A stretch of DNA of 64,000 nucleotides from Pseudomonas fragi. GTDB lineage: Bacteria; Pseudomonadota; Gammaproteobacteria; Pseudomonadales; Pseudomonadaceae. Position 1 is the first letter of the stretch. Every line of letters starts with the position of its first letter. The notes under the pieces are model-generated. The model saw only the letters and a list, made by a program, of their open reading frames with translations. It was not told the DNA's origin and searched no databases. The translations under genes and the position numbers were made by a program. Positions 1 to 8,251 of this stretch are shown one piece after another. The DNA is taken from NCBI RefSeq assembly GCF_900105835.1, contig NZ_LT629783.1:3556501-3620500 (forward strand), given 5' to 3'.

Positions 1-71
1 TTGTAGTCGGCATTTTCAGCTGCATGGGCGCCGCCGGTGATCAATGCCAAGGCCAGGAGAATCGATTTCAT
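1..71 (-). CDS. N-terminus of a secreted protein of unknown function (partial)
   Basis: The reverse strand opens with ATG at 71 and reads MKSILLALALITGGAHAAEN before leaving the window. That is a clear Sec signal peptide: a basic N-terminus, a hydrophobic core, and a likely cleavage after AHA. Only about 23 codons are visible, so no family can be assigned. It is divergent from the dipeptidase-like gene at 302, and the 230-bp gap must hold promoters for both. Confidence 0.6.
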   Translation of the reverse strand, partial: MKSILLALALITGGAHAAENADY

Positions 72-301
72 TGCCGCTTCCTAATCCATAGTTGGCGCCG
101 ATTCTGGCTCAAGCGTGGGCCAAAGAACAGCCACGGCGTGCAGGTCATGATTTTGCCGCTGCCACGCTTTGTCGTGGTTTGACGCTTTCGGCAATTGCGC
201 TGTCGCTTTTGCACCCGGCTGCTTTTGACCCCGAGCCTATGCTGGCCCCAATAGCGCCGGCAGACGATTCGGCGCAGCAAACGCCAATAAGGGGACGCCT
301 G

Positions 302-1279
302 ATGAGCCCAGCCGAGTTGCACGCAGACAGCATCGTTATCGACGGGCTGATCATTGCCAAATGGAACCGCGAACTGTTTGAAGACATGCGTAAAGGTGGC
401 CTCACCGCAGCCAACTGCACCGTGTCGGTGTGGGAAGGCTTCCAAGCCACGATCAACAACATTGTCGCCAGCCAGACCCTGATCCGTGACAACAGCGACC
501 TGGTGATCCCGGTCAAGACCACTGCTGATATCCGTCGGGCGAAGGAGCAGGGCAAGACCGGGATCATCTTCGGCTTCCAGAATGCCCATGCCTTTGAAGA
601 CCAACTGGGCTATATCGAGATCTTCAAGCAGCTCGGCGTTGGCGTGGTGCAGATGTGCTACAACACCCAGAACCTGGTGGGCACCGGCTGCTACGAACGC
701 GATGGCGGGCTCTCGGGTTTCGGCCGCGAAGTGGTGGCTGAAATGAACCGTGTCGGGATCATGTGCGACCTCTCTCACGTCGGCTCGAAAACCTCGGAAG
801 AGGTGATCCTGGAATCGAAAAAACCGGTCTGCTACTCCCATTGCCTGCCGTCCGGTCTTAAAGAGCACCCGCGCAACAAATCCGACGCCGAACTCAAGTT
901 TATTGCTGACCACGGTGGCTTTGTCGGTGTGACCATGTTCGCGCCGTTTCTGGCCAAGGGCATTGACTCGACCATCGACGACTACGCCGAAGCGATCGAA
1001 TACACCATGAATATTGTCGGCGAAGACTCGATCGGTATCGGCACCGATTTCACCCAGGGCCACGGCCAGGATTTCTTTGAAATGCTGACCCATGACAAGG
1101 GCTACGCCCGCCGCCTGACCAGCTTCGGCAAGATCATCAACCCGCTGGGCATCCGCACCGTGGGCGAGTTCCCCAACCTCACCGAAACCCTGCTCAAGCG
1201 CGGCCATAACGAGCGCGTGGTGCGCAAGATCATGGGCGAGAACTGGGTCAACGTGCTCAAGGACGTCTGGGGCGAATAA
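302..1279 (+). CDS. Membrane dipeptidase family (peptidase M19) protein of the betaine catabolic operon
   Basis: A 325-residue protein of the renal-dipeptidase (M19) fold. I chose ATG 302 because an AGGGG ribosome site lies 7-8 bases upstream; the open frame runs back to 92, but that extension is low in family character. Conserved M19 landmarks are GFGREVVAEMNR, DLSHVG, CYSHC, HPRN and GIGTDF. The usual N-terminal zinc motif (DGHxD) reads DGLIIAKW, and the bridging Glu of GIEGxH is replaced (GFQNAH), so half of the bimetal centre seems missing. It heads the run dipeptidase-DUF5943-dgcA-dgcB-etfA-etfB, like the cluster starting at PA5396 in P. aeruginosa. A role in hydrolysing a betaine-related dipeptide is only inferred. 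Confidence 0.85.
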   Translation: MSPAELHADSIVIDGLIIAKWNRELFEDMRKGGLTAANCTVSVWEGFQATINNIVASQTLIRDNSDLVIPVKTTADIRRAKEQGKTGIIFGFQNAHAFEDQLGYIEIFKQLGVGVVQMCYNTQNLVGTGCYERDGGLSGFGREVVAEMNRVGIMCDLSHVGSKTSEEVILESKKPVCYSHCLPSGLKEHPRNKSDAELKFIADHGGFVGVTMFAPFLAKGIDSTIDDYAEAIEYTMNIVGEDSIGIGTDFTQGHGQDFFEMLTHDKGYARRLTSFGKIINPLGIRTVGEFPNLTETLLKRGHNERVVRKIMGENWVNVLKDVWGE

Positions 1280-1295
1280 CGCCAAGGCATCGTTT

Positions 1296-1430
1296 GCGTA
1301 GCAGCTGCCGAAGGCTGCGTCCGGCTGCGAAGCAGTCGCAAACCCATATTGCACATTTTGCCTGTGAAGGCGCGGTGACCGGTTTTACGACCGCTTCGCG
1401 CTCGAACGCAGCCTTCGGCAGCTGCTACGG
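1296..1430. repeat. Long palindromic repeat, family 2 (GTAGCAGCTGCCGAAGGCTGCG)
   Basis: Imperfect inverted repeat: GCGTAGCAGCTGCCGAAGGC at the left end is answered by GCCTTCGGCAGCTGCTACG at the right end, with inner complementary GCGAAGC/GCTTCGCG segments. Related copies lie at 12257-12392 and 56237-56390. It sits between the dipeptidase-like gene and the DUF5943 gene. Confidence 0.85.
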
Positions 1431-1458
1431 GACTTGATCATCTTCTGGAGTTGTATTC

Positions 1459-1989
1459 ATGGCTAAAATCGCCCCGCAATTGCCTATCGAAGTCGACAGC
1501 GAAACCGGCGTCTGGACCTCCGACGCCCTGCCGATGCTCTATGTGCCGCGCCACTTTTTCGTCAATAACCACATGGGCATCGAAGAAGTCCTGGGCGCCG
1601 ACGCCTACGCCGACATTCTCTACAAGGCCGGCTACAAATCCGCCTGGCACTGGTGCGAAAAAGAAGCTGAATGCCACGGCATCGAAGGCGTCGCAGTGTT
1701 CGAGCACTACATGAAACGCCTGTCGCAGCGTGGCTGGGGCCTGTTCACCATTCAGGACATCGATCTCGACAAAGGCACCGCCACCATCAAGCTGGAACAC
1801 TCCTGTTTTGTCTATGTGTACGGCAAGGTCGGGCGCAAGGTCGACTACATGTTCACGGGCTGGTTTGCCGGGGCAATGGATCAGATCCTGCACGCCCGTG
1901 GCAGCAACATCCGCACCGTGGCAGAACAGGTTTATAGCGGATCGGAAGAAGGCCACGACCACGGCCTGTTTATCGTCAAGCCGTTGTAA
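1459..1989 (+). CDS. DUF5943 domain protein (V4R-like), dgc operon
   Basis: A 176-residue soluble protein that I recognise as the DUF5943 family, which travels with dimethylglycine catabolism genes in pseudomonads (PA5397-like). It starts MAKIAPQLPIEVDSET and contains a heme-NO/V4R-like pattern (RHFFVNNHMGIEEVLG, AWHWCEKEAECHG, CFVYVYGKVGRKVDYMFTGW). It lies 15 bp upstream of dgcA, so it is surely cotranscribed. A ligand-binding or assembly role is possible, but no activity can be read from the sequence. Confidence 0.85.
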   Translation: MAKIAPQLPIEVDSETGVWTSDALPMLYVPRHFFVNNHMGIEEVLGADAYADILYKAGYKSAWHWCEKEAECHGIEGVAVFEHYMKRLSQRGWGLFTIQDIDLDKGTATIKLEHSCFVYVYGKVGRKVDYMFTGWFAGAMDQILHARGSNIRTVAEQVYSGSEEGHDHGLFIVKPL

Positions 1990-2004
1990 GTCGAGGATCG
2001 GGAT

Positions 2005-4065
2005 ATGGCGTTCGAAGCAATGTTTGAGCCGATTCAAATCGGCAAACTGACCATCCGCAACCGTGTGCTCAGCACCGCCCATGCCGAGGTGTATGCCACT
2101 GATGGCGGCATGACCACTGAGCGTTATGTGCAGTACTACGAAGAAAAAGCCAAGGGCGGTATCGGCCTGGCGATTTGCGGCGGCTCGTCGGTGGTGGCCA
2201 TCGACAGCCCGCAAGAGTGGTGGAGTTCGGTCAACCTGAGCACCGACCGCATTATCCCGCACTTCCAGAACCTGGCTGACGCCATGCACAAGCATGGTGC
2301 CAAGATCATGATCCAGATTACCCATATGGGTCGTCGCTCGCGCTGGGACGGTTTCAACTGGCCGACCCTGATGTCACCCTCCGGCGTGCGCGAACCGGTG
2401 CACCGCGCCACGTGCAAGACCATCGAACCCGAGGAGATCTGGCGGGTGATCGGCAACTATGCCAGCGCCGCCGGGCGCGCCAAAAAAGGCGGGCTGGATG
2501 GCGTGGAACTGTCAGCGGTACACCAGCACATGATCGACCAGTTCTGGAGCCCGCGCGTCAATAAACGCACCGATGAATGGGGCGGCAGTTTTGAGAACCG
2601 CATGCGTTTTGGCCTTGAAGTGCTCAAGGCCGTGCGCGCCGAAGTGGGCCCGGATTTCTGCGTGGGCATCCGCCTGTGCGGCGACGAATTTCACCCCGAT
2701 GGCCTGAGCCACGAGGACATGAAGCAAATCGCCAAGTACTACGACGACACCGGCATGCTCGATTTTATCGGCGTGGTCGGCTCGGGGTGCGATACCCACA
2801 ACACCCTGGCCAACGTGATCCCGAACATGAGCTTCCCGCCGGAGCCGTTCCTGCATTTGGCCGCTGGCATCAAGGAAGTGGTCAAGGCCCCGGTGCTGCA
2901 CGCACAAAACATCAAGGACCCGAACCAGGCCACGCGGATTCTGGAAGGGGGCTACGTCGATATGGTGGGCATGACCCGCGCCCATATCGCCGACCCGCAC
3001 CTGATCGCCAAGATCAAGATGGGCCAGGTTGACCAGATCAAGCAGTGCGTGGGCGCCAACTACTGCATCGACCGCCAGTACCAGGGACTGGACGTGCTGT
3101 GTATTCAGAACGCCGCGACCTCCCGTGAGTACATGGGCGTGCCGCACATTATCGAGAAATCCACCGGGGCCAGGCGCAAGGTGGTGATCGTCGGCGCGGG
3201 GCCTGCGGGGATGGAAGCGGCGCGTGTGGCCGCCGAGCGCGGCCATGACGTGACCCTGTTCGAGAAAAAGGACGCCATCGGCGGGCAGATCACTACCGCC
3301 TCCAAAGCGCCGCAGCGTGATCAGATGGCTGGCATCACCCGCTGGTTTCAACTGGAACTGGCGCGCCTGAACGTTGACCTGCGCCTGGGCACCGCGGCCG
3401 ACGCGGCGACGATCATGGACTTGCGCCCGGACATCGTGGTGCTGGCGGTGGGCGGGCATCCGTTTGTGGAGCAGAACGAACACTGGGGTGCGGCCGAAGG
3501 GCTGGTGGTCAGCAGTTGGGATGTGCTCGACGGCAAGGTGGAGCCGGGCAAAAACGTGCTGGTGTACGACACCATTTGCGAATTTACCGGCATGTCGGTG
3601 GCCGACTATATGGCGGACAAAGGTGCGCAGGTCGAAATCGTCACCGATGACACCAAGCCCGGCGTGGCCATTGGCGGCACGTCATTCCCCACCTACTACC
3701 GCAGCCTGTACCCCAAGGAAGTGATCATGACCGGCGACATGATGCTGGAGAAGGTCTACCGCGAAGGCGACAAGGTGATTGCGGTACTGGAGAACGAATA
3801 CACCGGCGCCCGGGAAGAGCGGGTGGTCGATCAGGTGGTGATTGAAAACGGCGTGCGCCCGGACGAAGAGCTGTATTACGGGCTCAAGCCGGATTCGCGC
3901 AACAAGGGCCAGATCGACGTCGAAGCCCTGTTTGCGATCAAGCCGCAGCCTTGTTTGAGCGAAGCCGGGGATGGCTACTTGCTGTTTCGTATCGGCGACT
4001 GCGTGGCCCAGCGCAATGTGCATGCAGCGATCTATGACGCGCTGCGGTTGTGCAAGGATTTTTGA
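2005..4065 (+). CDS. dgcA: Dimethylglycine demethylase subunit DgcA (NADH:flavin oxidoreductase family)
   Basis: A 686-residue protein of the 2,4-dienoyl-CoA reductase/trimethylamine dehydrogenase architecture. An old-yellow-enzyme TIM barrel covers about residues 1-345, followed by an Fe-S segment near 348-366 and a C-terminal nucleotide-binding region with VVIVGAGPAGMEAA from about 393. With DgcB it oxidatively demethylates N,N-dimethylglycine to sarcosine, passing electrons towards the ETF encoded downstream. The cluster-binding segment has C348, C354 and C366 only (C-x5-C-x11-C), one Cys fewer than the usual four-Cys motif. A REP element separates it from dgcB. Confidence 0.93.
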   Translation: MAFEAMFEPIQIGKLTIRNRVLSTAHAEVYATDGGMTTERYVQYYEEKAKGGIGLAICGGSSVVAIDSPQEWWSSVNLSTDRIIPHFQNLADAMHKHGAKIMIQITHMGRRSRWDGFNWPTLMSPSGVREPVHRATCKTIEPEEIWRVIGNYASAAGRAKKGGLDGVELSAVHQHMIDQFWSPRVNKRTDEWGGSFENRMRFGLEVLKAVRAEVGPDFCVGIRLCGDEFHPDGLSHEDMKQIAKYYDDTGMLDFIGVVGSGCDTHNTLANVIPNMSFPPEPFLHLAAGIKEVVKAPVLHAQNIKDPNQATRILEGGYVDMVGMTRAHIADPHLIAKIKMGQVDQIKQCVGANYCIDRQYQGLDVLCIQNAATSREYMGVPHIIEKSTGARRKVVIVGAGPAGMEAARVAAERGHDVTLFEKKDAIGGQITTASKAPQRDQMAGITRWFQLELARLNVDLRLGTAADAATIMDLRPDIVVLAVGGHPFVEQNEHWGAAEGLVVSSWDVLDGKVEPGKNVLVYDTICEFTGMSVADYMADKGAQVEIVTDDTKPGVAIGGTSFPTYYRSLYPKEVIMTGDMMLEKVYREGDKVIAVLENEYTGAREERVVDQVVIENGVRPDEELYYGLKPDSRNKGQIDVEALFAIKPQPCLSEAGDGYLLFRIGDCVAQRNVHAAIYDALRLCKDF

Positions 4066-4081
4066 CCCGACACCGAACCAA

Positions 4082-4169
4082 TGTGGGAGCGGGCTTGCTC
4101 GCGATAAACGATTACGCGGTGCTGTTGATGCACCGCTTCGCCTGAATCGCGAGCAAGCCCGCTCCCACA
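4082..4169. repeat. REP inverted pair (family 1) between dgcA and dgcB
   Basis: TGTGGGAGCGGGCTTGCTCG and its reverse complement CGAGCAAGCCCGCTCCCACA face each other around a variable loop, the standard paired REP of fluorescent pseudomonads. It lies inside the dgc operon, where the hairpin could damp readthrough or protect upstream mRNA. Confidence 0.95.
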
Positions 4170-4200
4170 TCAGACCTGCCTGGTCTTTGGGAGCTTCACC

Positions 4201-6144
4201 ATGCTCAATATCGTTCTTCCCATCCTGCTGTTCGCCGCCCTCGCCCTGACGATAGTGGGCGCCGTGCGTCGTATGAACATGTGGCGCCGTGGCCGCCCGG
4301 CCAGGGTCGATCTGCTTGGCGGGCTGCTGGCCATGCCCCGGCGCTACATGGTCGACTTGCACCATGTGGTTGCCCGCGACAAATACATGGCCAACACCCA
4401 CGTCGCTACGGCTGGCGGCTTTGTGCTGGCGGCCGTGCTGGCGATTCTGGTGCATGGCCTGGGGTTGAATAACCGCATCCTCGGCTATGTCTTGCTGTTG
4501 GCCACGGCGCTGATGTTTGTGGGCGCGCTGTTTGTGTTCAAGCGTCGCCTCAACCCGCCGTCGCGGCTGTCCAAAGGCCCGTGGATGCGCCTGCCGAAAA
4601 GCCTGCTGGTGTTTTCAGCGAGTTTTTTTGTCCTCACCCTGCCGGTGGCCGGTGTGTTGCCCGAAGGCTTTGGCGGCTGGGCGCTGGCGGCGGTGCTGGC
4701 GCTTGGTGTGCTGTGGGGCGTGTCCGAGCTGTTCTTTGGCATGACCTGGGGCGGGCCGATGAAGCATGCCTTCGCCGGTGCCCTGCACCTGGCCTGGCAC
4801 CGTCGCCCCGAACGCTTTGGCGGTGGCCGCTCCACGGGCCTCAAGCCGCTGGACCTGAGCGACCGCAGCGCACCTTTGGGGGTGGAAAAACCCAAGGACT
4901 TCACCTGGAACCAACTGTTGGGCTTTGATGCCTGCGTGCAATGCGGTAAATGCGAAGCCGCGTGCCCGGCCTTCGCCGCCGGCCAGCCGCTCAACCCGAA
5001 AAAGCTGATTCAGGACATGGTGGTCGGGCTGGCGGGTGGCACCGATGCCCATTTTGCGGGTAGCCCGTACCCTGGCAAACCGATTGGTGAACATGGCGGT
5101 AACCCGCACCAGCCGATCGTCAACGGCCTGGTCGATGCCGACACGCTGTGGTCCTGCACCACTTGCCGTGCCTGCGTTGAAGAGTGCCCGATGATGATCG
5201 AGCATGTGGACGCCATCGTCGATATGCGCCGCTTTCTGACCCTGGAAAAAGGCGCGACGCCGAACAACGGTGCCCAGGTGCTGGATAACCTGATCGCCAC
5301 CGATAACCCCGGCGGTTTTGCCCCCGGCGGGCGGATGAACTGGGCAGCAGACCTGAGCCTTGACCTGATGCGCGACAAGCCCGCCGCAGACGTGCTGTTC
5401 TGGGTCGGTGACGGTGCCTTCGACATGCGTAACCAGCGTACCCTGCGTGCTTTCGTCAAAGTGCTCAAGGCCGCGCGGGTCAACTTTGCCGTGCTGGGCC
5501 TGGAGGAGCGCGACAGTGGCGACGTGGCCCGGCGCCTGGGCGATGAAGCGACCTTTCAGGCGCTGGCCAAACGCAATATCCAGACCCTGGCGCAGTACCG
5601 CTTCCAGCGCATCGTCACCTGTGACCCGCACAGTTTCCATGTGCTGAAAAACGAATACGGCGCCTTTGGCGGCGAGTACCTTGTGCAACATCACAGCACT
5701 TACATGGCCGAGCTGATCAGTGCCGGCCTGCTCAATCTCGCTGCGGATGCGGGTGGCAGCGTGACCTATCACGACCCCTGCTACCTGGGCCGCTACAACG
5801 GCGAATACGAGGCGCCGCGCGCGGTGTTGCGCGCGCTGGGCATTGAGGTCAAGGAGATGCAGCGCTCGGGCTTTCGCTCCCGTTGCTGCGGTGGCGGTGG
5901 CGGCGCGCCGATTACCGACATCCCCGGCAAACAGCGGATCCCCGACATGCGTATGGAAGACATCCGCGAGACGGGCGCCGAACGCGTAGCGGTGGGTTGC
6001 CCGCAATGCACGGCGATGCTCGAAGGGGTGGTCGAGCCCCGTGCACAAATCAAGGACATTGCCGAACTGGTGGCCGATGCGCTGATAGAAGACTCAGCTG
6101 CGGCCAAACCGGCCCGGCGCCCTGAAGCTGAGGTGATCGCATGA
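4201..6144 (+). CDS. dgcB: Dimethylglycine demethylase subunit DgcB (membrane Fe-S/heterodisulfide-reductase-like)
   Basis: A 647-residue protein. The N-terminal 190 residues carry several hydrophobic helices (for example LNIVLPILLFAALALTIVG and LLVFSASFFVLTLPVAG). Two 4Fe-4S motifs follow, C-x2-C-x2-C-x3-CP from C245 and from C319. The C-terminal half ends in the CCG domain of heterodisulfide reductase subunits (DPCYLGRYNGEYE, RCCGGGGG, GCPQC). It should anchor DgcA to the membrane and move electrons onward, probably with the ETF whose alpha gene overlaps its stop by ATGA. Confidence 0.93.
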   Translation: MLNIVLPILLFAALALTIVGAVRRMNMWRRGRPARVDLLGGLLAMPRRYMVDLHHVVARDKYMANTHVATAGGFVLAAVLAILVHGLGLNNRILGYVLLLATALMFVGALFVFKRRLNPPSRLSKGPWMRLPKSLLVFSASFFVLTLPVAGVLPEGFGGWALAAVLALGVLWGVSELFFGMTWGGPMKHAFAGALHLAWHRRPERFGGGRSTGLKPLDLSDRSAPLGVEKPKDFTWNQLLGFDACVQCGKCEAACPAFAAGQPLNPKKLIQDMVVGLAGGTDAHFAGSPYPGKPIGEHGGNPHQPIVNGLVDADTLWSCTTCRACVEECPMMIEHVDAIVDMRRFLTLEKGATPNNGAQVLDNLIATDNPGGFAPGGRMNWAADLSLDLMRDKPAADVLFWVGDGAFDMRNQRTLRAFVKVLKAARVNFAVLGLEERDSGDVARRLGDEATFQALAKRNIQTLAQYRFQRIVTCDPHSFHVLKNEYGAFGGEYLVQHHSTYMAELISAGLLNLAADAGGSVTYHDPCYLGRYNGEYEAPRAVLRALGIEVKEMQRSGFRSRCCGGGGGAPITDIPGKQRIPDMRMEDIRETGAERVAVGCPQCTAMLEGVVEPRAQIKDIAELVADALIEDSAAAKPARRPEAEVIA

Positions 6145-7382
6145 GTGACATTATTCGCCGCGACCCGCGTGCCGAGCGGATCGCCCGCAACCGTCTGCAT
6201 CCGTTGCACGCGGCCATGCAACCCGCGCAGCAGAGCTGGATGGGACCCAATGGCGTAGTGCGCAAAAACGTCCACGGTGTGGGCTTTATTGGCCCCAATG
6301 GCATCAAGCGCATAGACCGCAGCGGTGCGCAGCAGGGCGGGGCGAGCAAGCGTCCGGCCCAGGCCGAGGTGCAATTGCCACTGCATCAGATCACGGCTGC
6401 AGCTTTTTATATCGCCGTGGTGCCGGACATGGTCGGCGGCCGCCTGAGCAGTCACGACCGCGATCTGCTCGGGCTGGCCCGACAATTGGCGGGCAGCGAT
6501 GGCGCCGTATTGGCCGTGGTGTTTGGCGAGTGCAAGGAAACGGCCTTTGCCACGGCCGGGGTGGATCGGCTGTTGCTGCTCGACAGCCAGGGTTATGCAC
6601 CGGAGCAACGGGTGCTGGGTTTGCGCGCTGTGGATAACCAGTTTGCGCCGCGCCACTGGCTGTTGCCTGACAGCCGCACGGGGGGCGGTGAACTGGGCCG
6701 ACGCTTTGCCGCCAGCCTGGGCGAGCGCCCGGCTACGCGGGTGTGGCAGGTCAAGGACGGCGCCTGTATCGGCCGTGCCGGTGCGGGCCTGCAGGATCTG
6801 GCGCAGCCGTTGCGCCGGTTGATTCTGGCGACGGCCGAATGCGCCGAACCGGTCAGTGAAACCCGTCATGAAGCCTTGGTGGTGCAGTTATCCACAGCCG
6901 TAGTGCCGTGCCTGGCGCGGATCGAGGATTTGGGCGCGGTGGAGGTCGACCCGGCCGCGGTGCCTATGGCCGAGGCCGAATTTATCCTCAGCGGCGGCAA
7001 CGGGGTTAAAGACTGGGCGCTTTTCCACAAGGCAGCGGCGGCACTGGGCGCCACCGAAGGTGCGTCGCGGGTGGCGGTGGATGACGGCTTTATGGGGCGT
7101 GACCGGCAGGTGGGTGCCAGTGGCACCTGGGTCACGGCGCGGGTCTATGTGGCGATCGGCATCAGCGGTGCGATCCAGCACCTGCAAGGGATTGGCGCGT
7201 GCGACAAGGTGGTGGCGATTAACCAGGATGCGGGCTGCGACATGATCAAACGCGCTGATTTGTCGGTCATCGGTGACGGGGCGGCGGTGCTTGAAGCGCT
7301 GATCGTGGCTGTGGATAACTGGCGCAACGCAAACTCTGTGGGAGCGGGCTCGCCCGCGATTCAGGCGACCCGGTCTGCCTGA
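6141..7382 (+). CDS. etfA: Electron transfer flavoprotein alpha subunit of the dgc operon
   Basis: A 413-residue EtfA-type protein. The FAD-binding C-terminal domain shows GRDRQVGASGTWV, AIGISGAIQHLQGI and VVAINQDAGCDM. The first 80 residues are extra compared with housekeeping EtfA, typical of the ETF dedicated to dimethylglycine catabolism (PA5400-like). It starts in the last codon of dgcB (ATGA overlap). The last 15 residues (NSVGAGSPAIQATRSA region) are encoded by a REP copy, so the natural C-terminus has probably been replaced. Two perfect DnaA boxes (6888, 7310) lie in the coding sequence. Confidence 0.9.
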   Translation: MSDIIRRDPRAERIARNRLHPLHAAMQPAQQSWMGPNGVVRKNVHGVGFIGPNGIKRIDRSGAQQGGASKRPAQAEVQLPLHQITAAAFYIAVVPDMVGGRLSSHDRDLLGLARQLAGSDGAVLAVVFGECKETAFATAGVDRLLLLDSQGYAPEQRVLGLRAVDNQFAPRHWLLPDSRTGGGELGRRFAASLGERPATRVWQVKDGACIGRAGAGLQDLAQPLRRLILATAECAEPVSETRHEALVVQLSTAVVPCLARIEDLGAVEVDPAAVPMAEAEFILSGGNGVKDWALFHKAAAALGATEGASRVAVDDGFMGRDRQVGASGTWVTARVYVAIGISGAIQHLQGIGACDKVVAINQDAGCDMIKRADLSVIGDGAAVLEALIVAVDNWRNANSVGAGSPAIQATRSA

Positions 7383-7423
7383 TCCACCGCAGTGATCCCA
7401 TCGCGAGCAAGCCCGCTCCCACA
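7337..7423. repeat. REP inverted pair (family 1) overlapping the 3' end of etfA
   Basis: Left arm TGTGGGAGCGGGCTCGCCCG, right arm CGAGCAAGCCCGCTCCCACA. The left arm and loop are translated as the EtfA C-terminus; the stop codon lies at 7380-7382, inside the element. Confidence 0.93.
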
Positions 7424-7451
7424 GGATTGAGTTCAGTCTGGAGATTTATAG

Positions 7452-8222
7452 ATGACCATCGCCACCGTTGCACTGGTTTCAATCGGCGCCCATCCCGCTT
7501 CAGGCCGCAACCGTCGCGCCGAGCAGGACGCGCGCGCCGTCGAGCTGGGCCTGGAGCTGGTTGGGGATAATCTGCATGTGCTGCATGCGGGCAACCCCCA
7601 TGAGCCGGCCTTGCGCGCCTATCTGGGCATGGGCCTGGACGAACTGCATGTGCTGGAACAAGCGGACGGCGCCGATGCCGTGCCGGTGTTGCGCGATTAC
7701 ATCCGCGAGGCCGGTGTGCAACTGGTGCTCACCGGCAGCCAGGCCGAAACCGGCGAAGGCTCGGGCATGCTCCCGTACCTGCTGGCCGAGGAGCTGGGCT
7801 GGCCACTGCTGGTGGGCGTGGCGCAGATCGAATCTGTCCACAACGGCGTGGCACAGGTGCTGCAAGCCTTGCCCCGGGGCCAGCGACGCCGGCTGCAGGT
7901 GCGACTGCCGTTTCTGGTCACTGTGGATAACGCTGCTCCCAAGGCGCGGCAAAGCGCCTACGGCCCTGCCACGCGGGGTTTGGTCAACGCCGAAGTGGTT
8001 GAAATCGTCGCCGATGAGTTATCCACAACGGGGAGCCTGCAACCTGCGCGACCACGGCCCAAGCGCTTGAAGGTGATCAAGGCCAAGAGTGGCGCAGATC
8101 GTATGAAAGCCGCTACGGCCAAGTCCGCTGGCGGTTCCGGGCAAGTGCTCAAGGGCATCGGTGCCGAAGAGGGTGCCCAGGCCATTTTGAAGCTGTTGAT
8201 TGAAGAAGGTGTGGTGCGCTGA
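7452..8222 (+). CDS. etfB: Electron transfer flavoprotein beta subunit of the dgc operon
   Basis: A 256-residue EtfB family protein (AMP-binding side of the ETF heterodimer). Family features are TIATVALVSIGAHPASG at the start, LTGSQAETGEGSGMLPYLLAEELGWP in the middle, and VTVDNAAPKARQSAYGPATRG near residue 160. It pairs with the EtfA encoded 69 bp upstream to carry electrons from demethylation to the quinone pool. The coding sequence contains perfect DnaA boxes at 7922 and 8019. It is convergent with gbcA across a 561-bp gap. Confidence 0.92.
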   Translation: MTIATVALVSIGAHPASGRNRRAEQDARAVELGLELVGDNLHVLHAGNPHEPALRAYLGMGLDELHVLEQADGADAVPVLRDYIREAGVQLVLTGSQAETGEGSGMLPYLLAEELGWPLLVGVAQIESVHNGVAQVLQALPRGQRRRLQVRLPFLVTVDNAAPKARQSAYGPATRGLVNAEVVEIVADELSTTGSLQPARPRPKRLKVIKAKSGADRMKAATAKSAGGSGQVLKGIGAEEGAQAILKLLIEEGVVR

Positions 8223-8251
8223 CACTTGCCCACAAAGTCTGTTAGCGCTTA

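Noticed and set aside
92..301. N-terminal extension of the dipeptidase-like frame by 70 codons
   Set aside because: It has no family similarity and no ribosome site at its start, while ATG 302 has a good AGGGG and gives the usual protein length.
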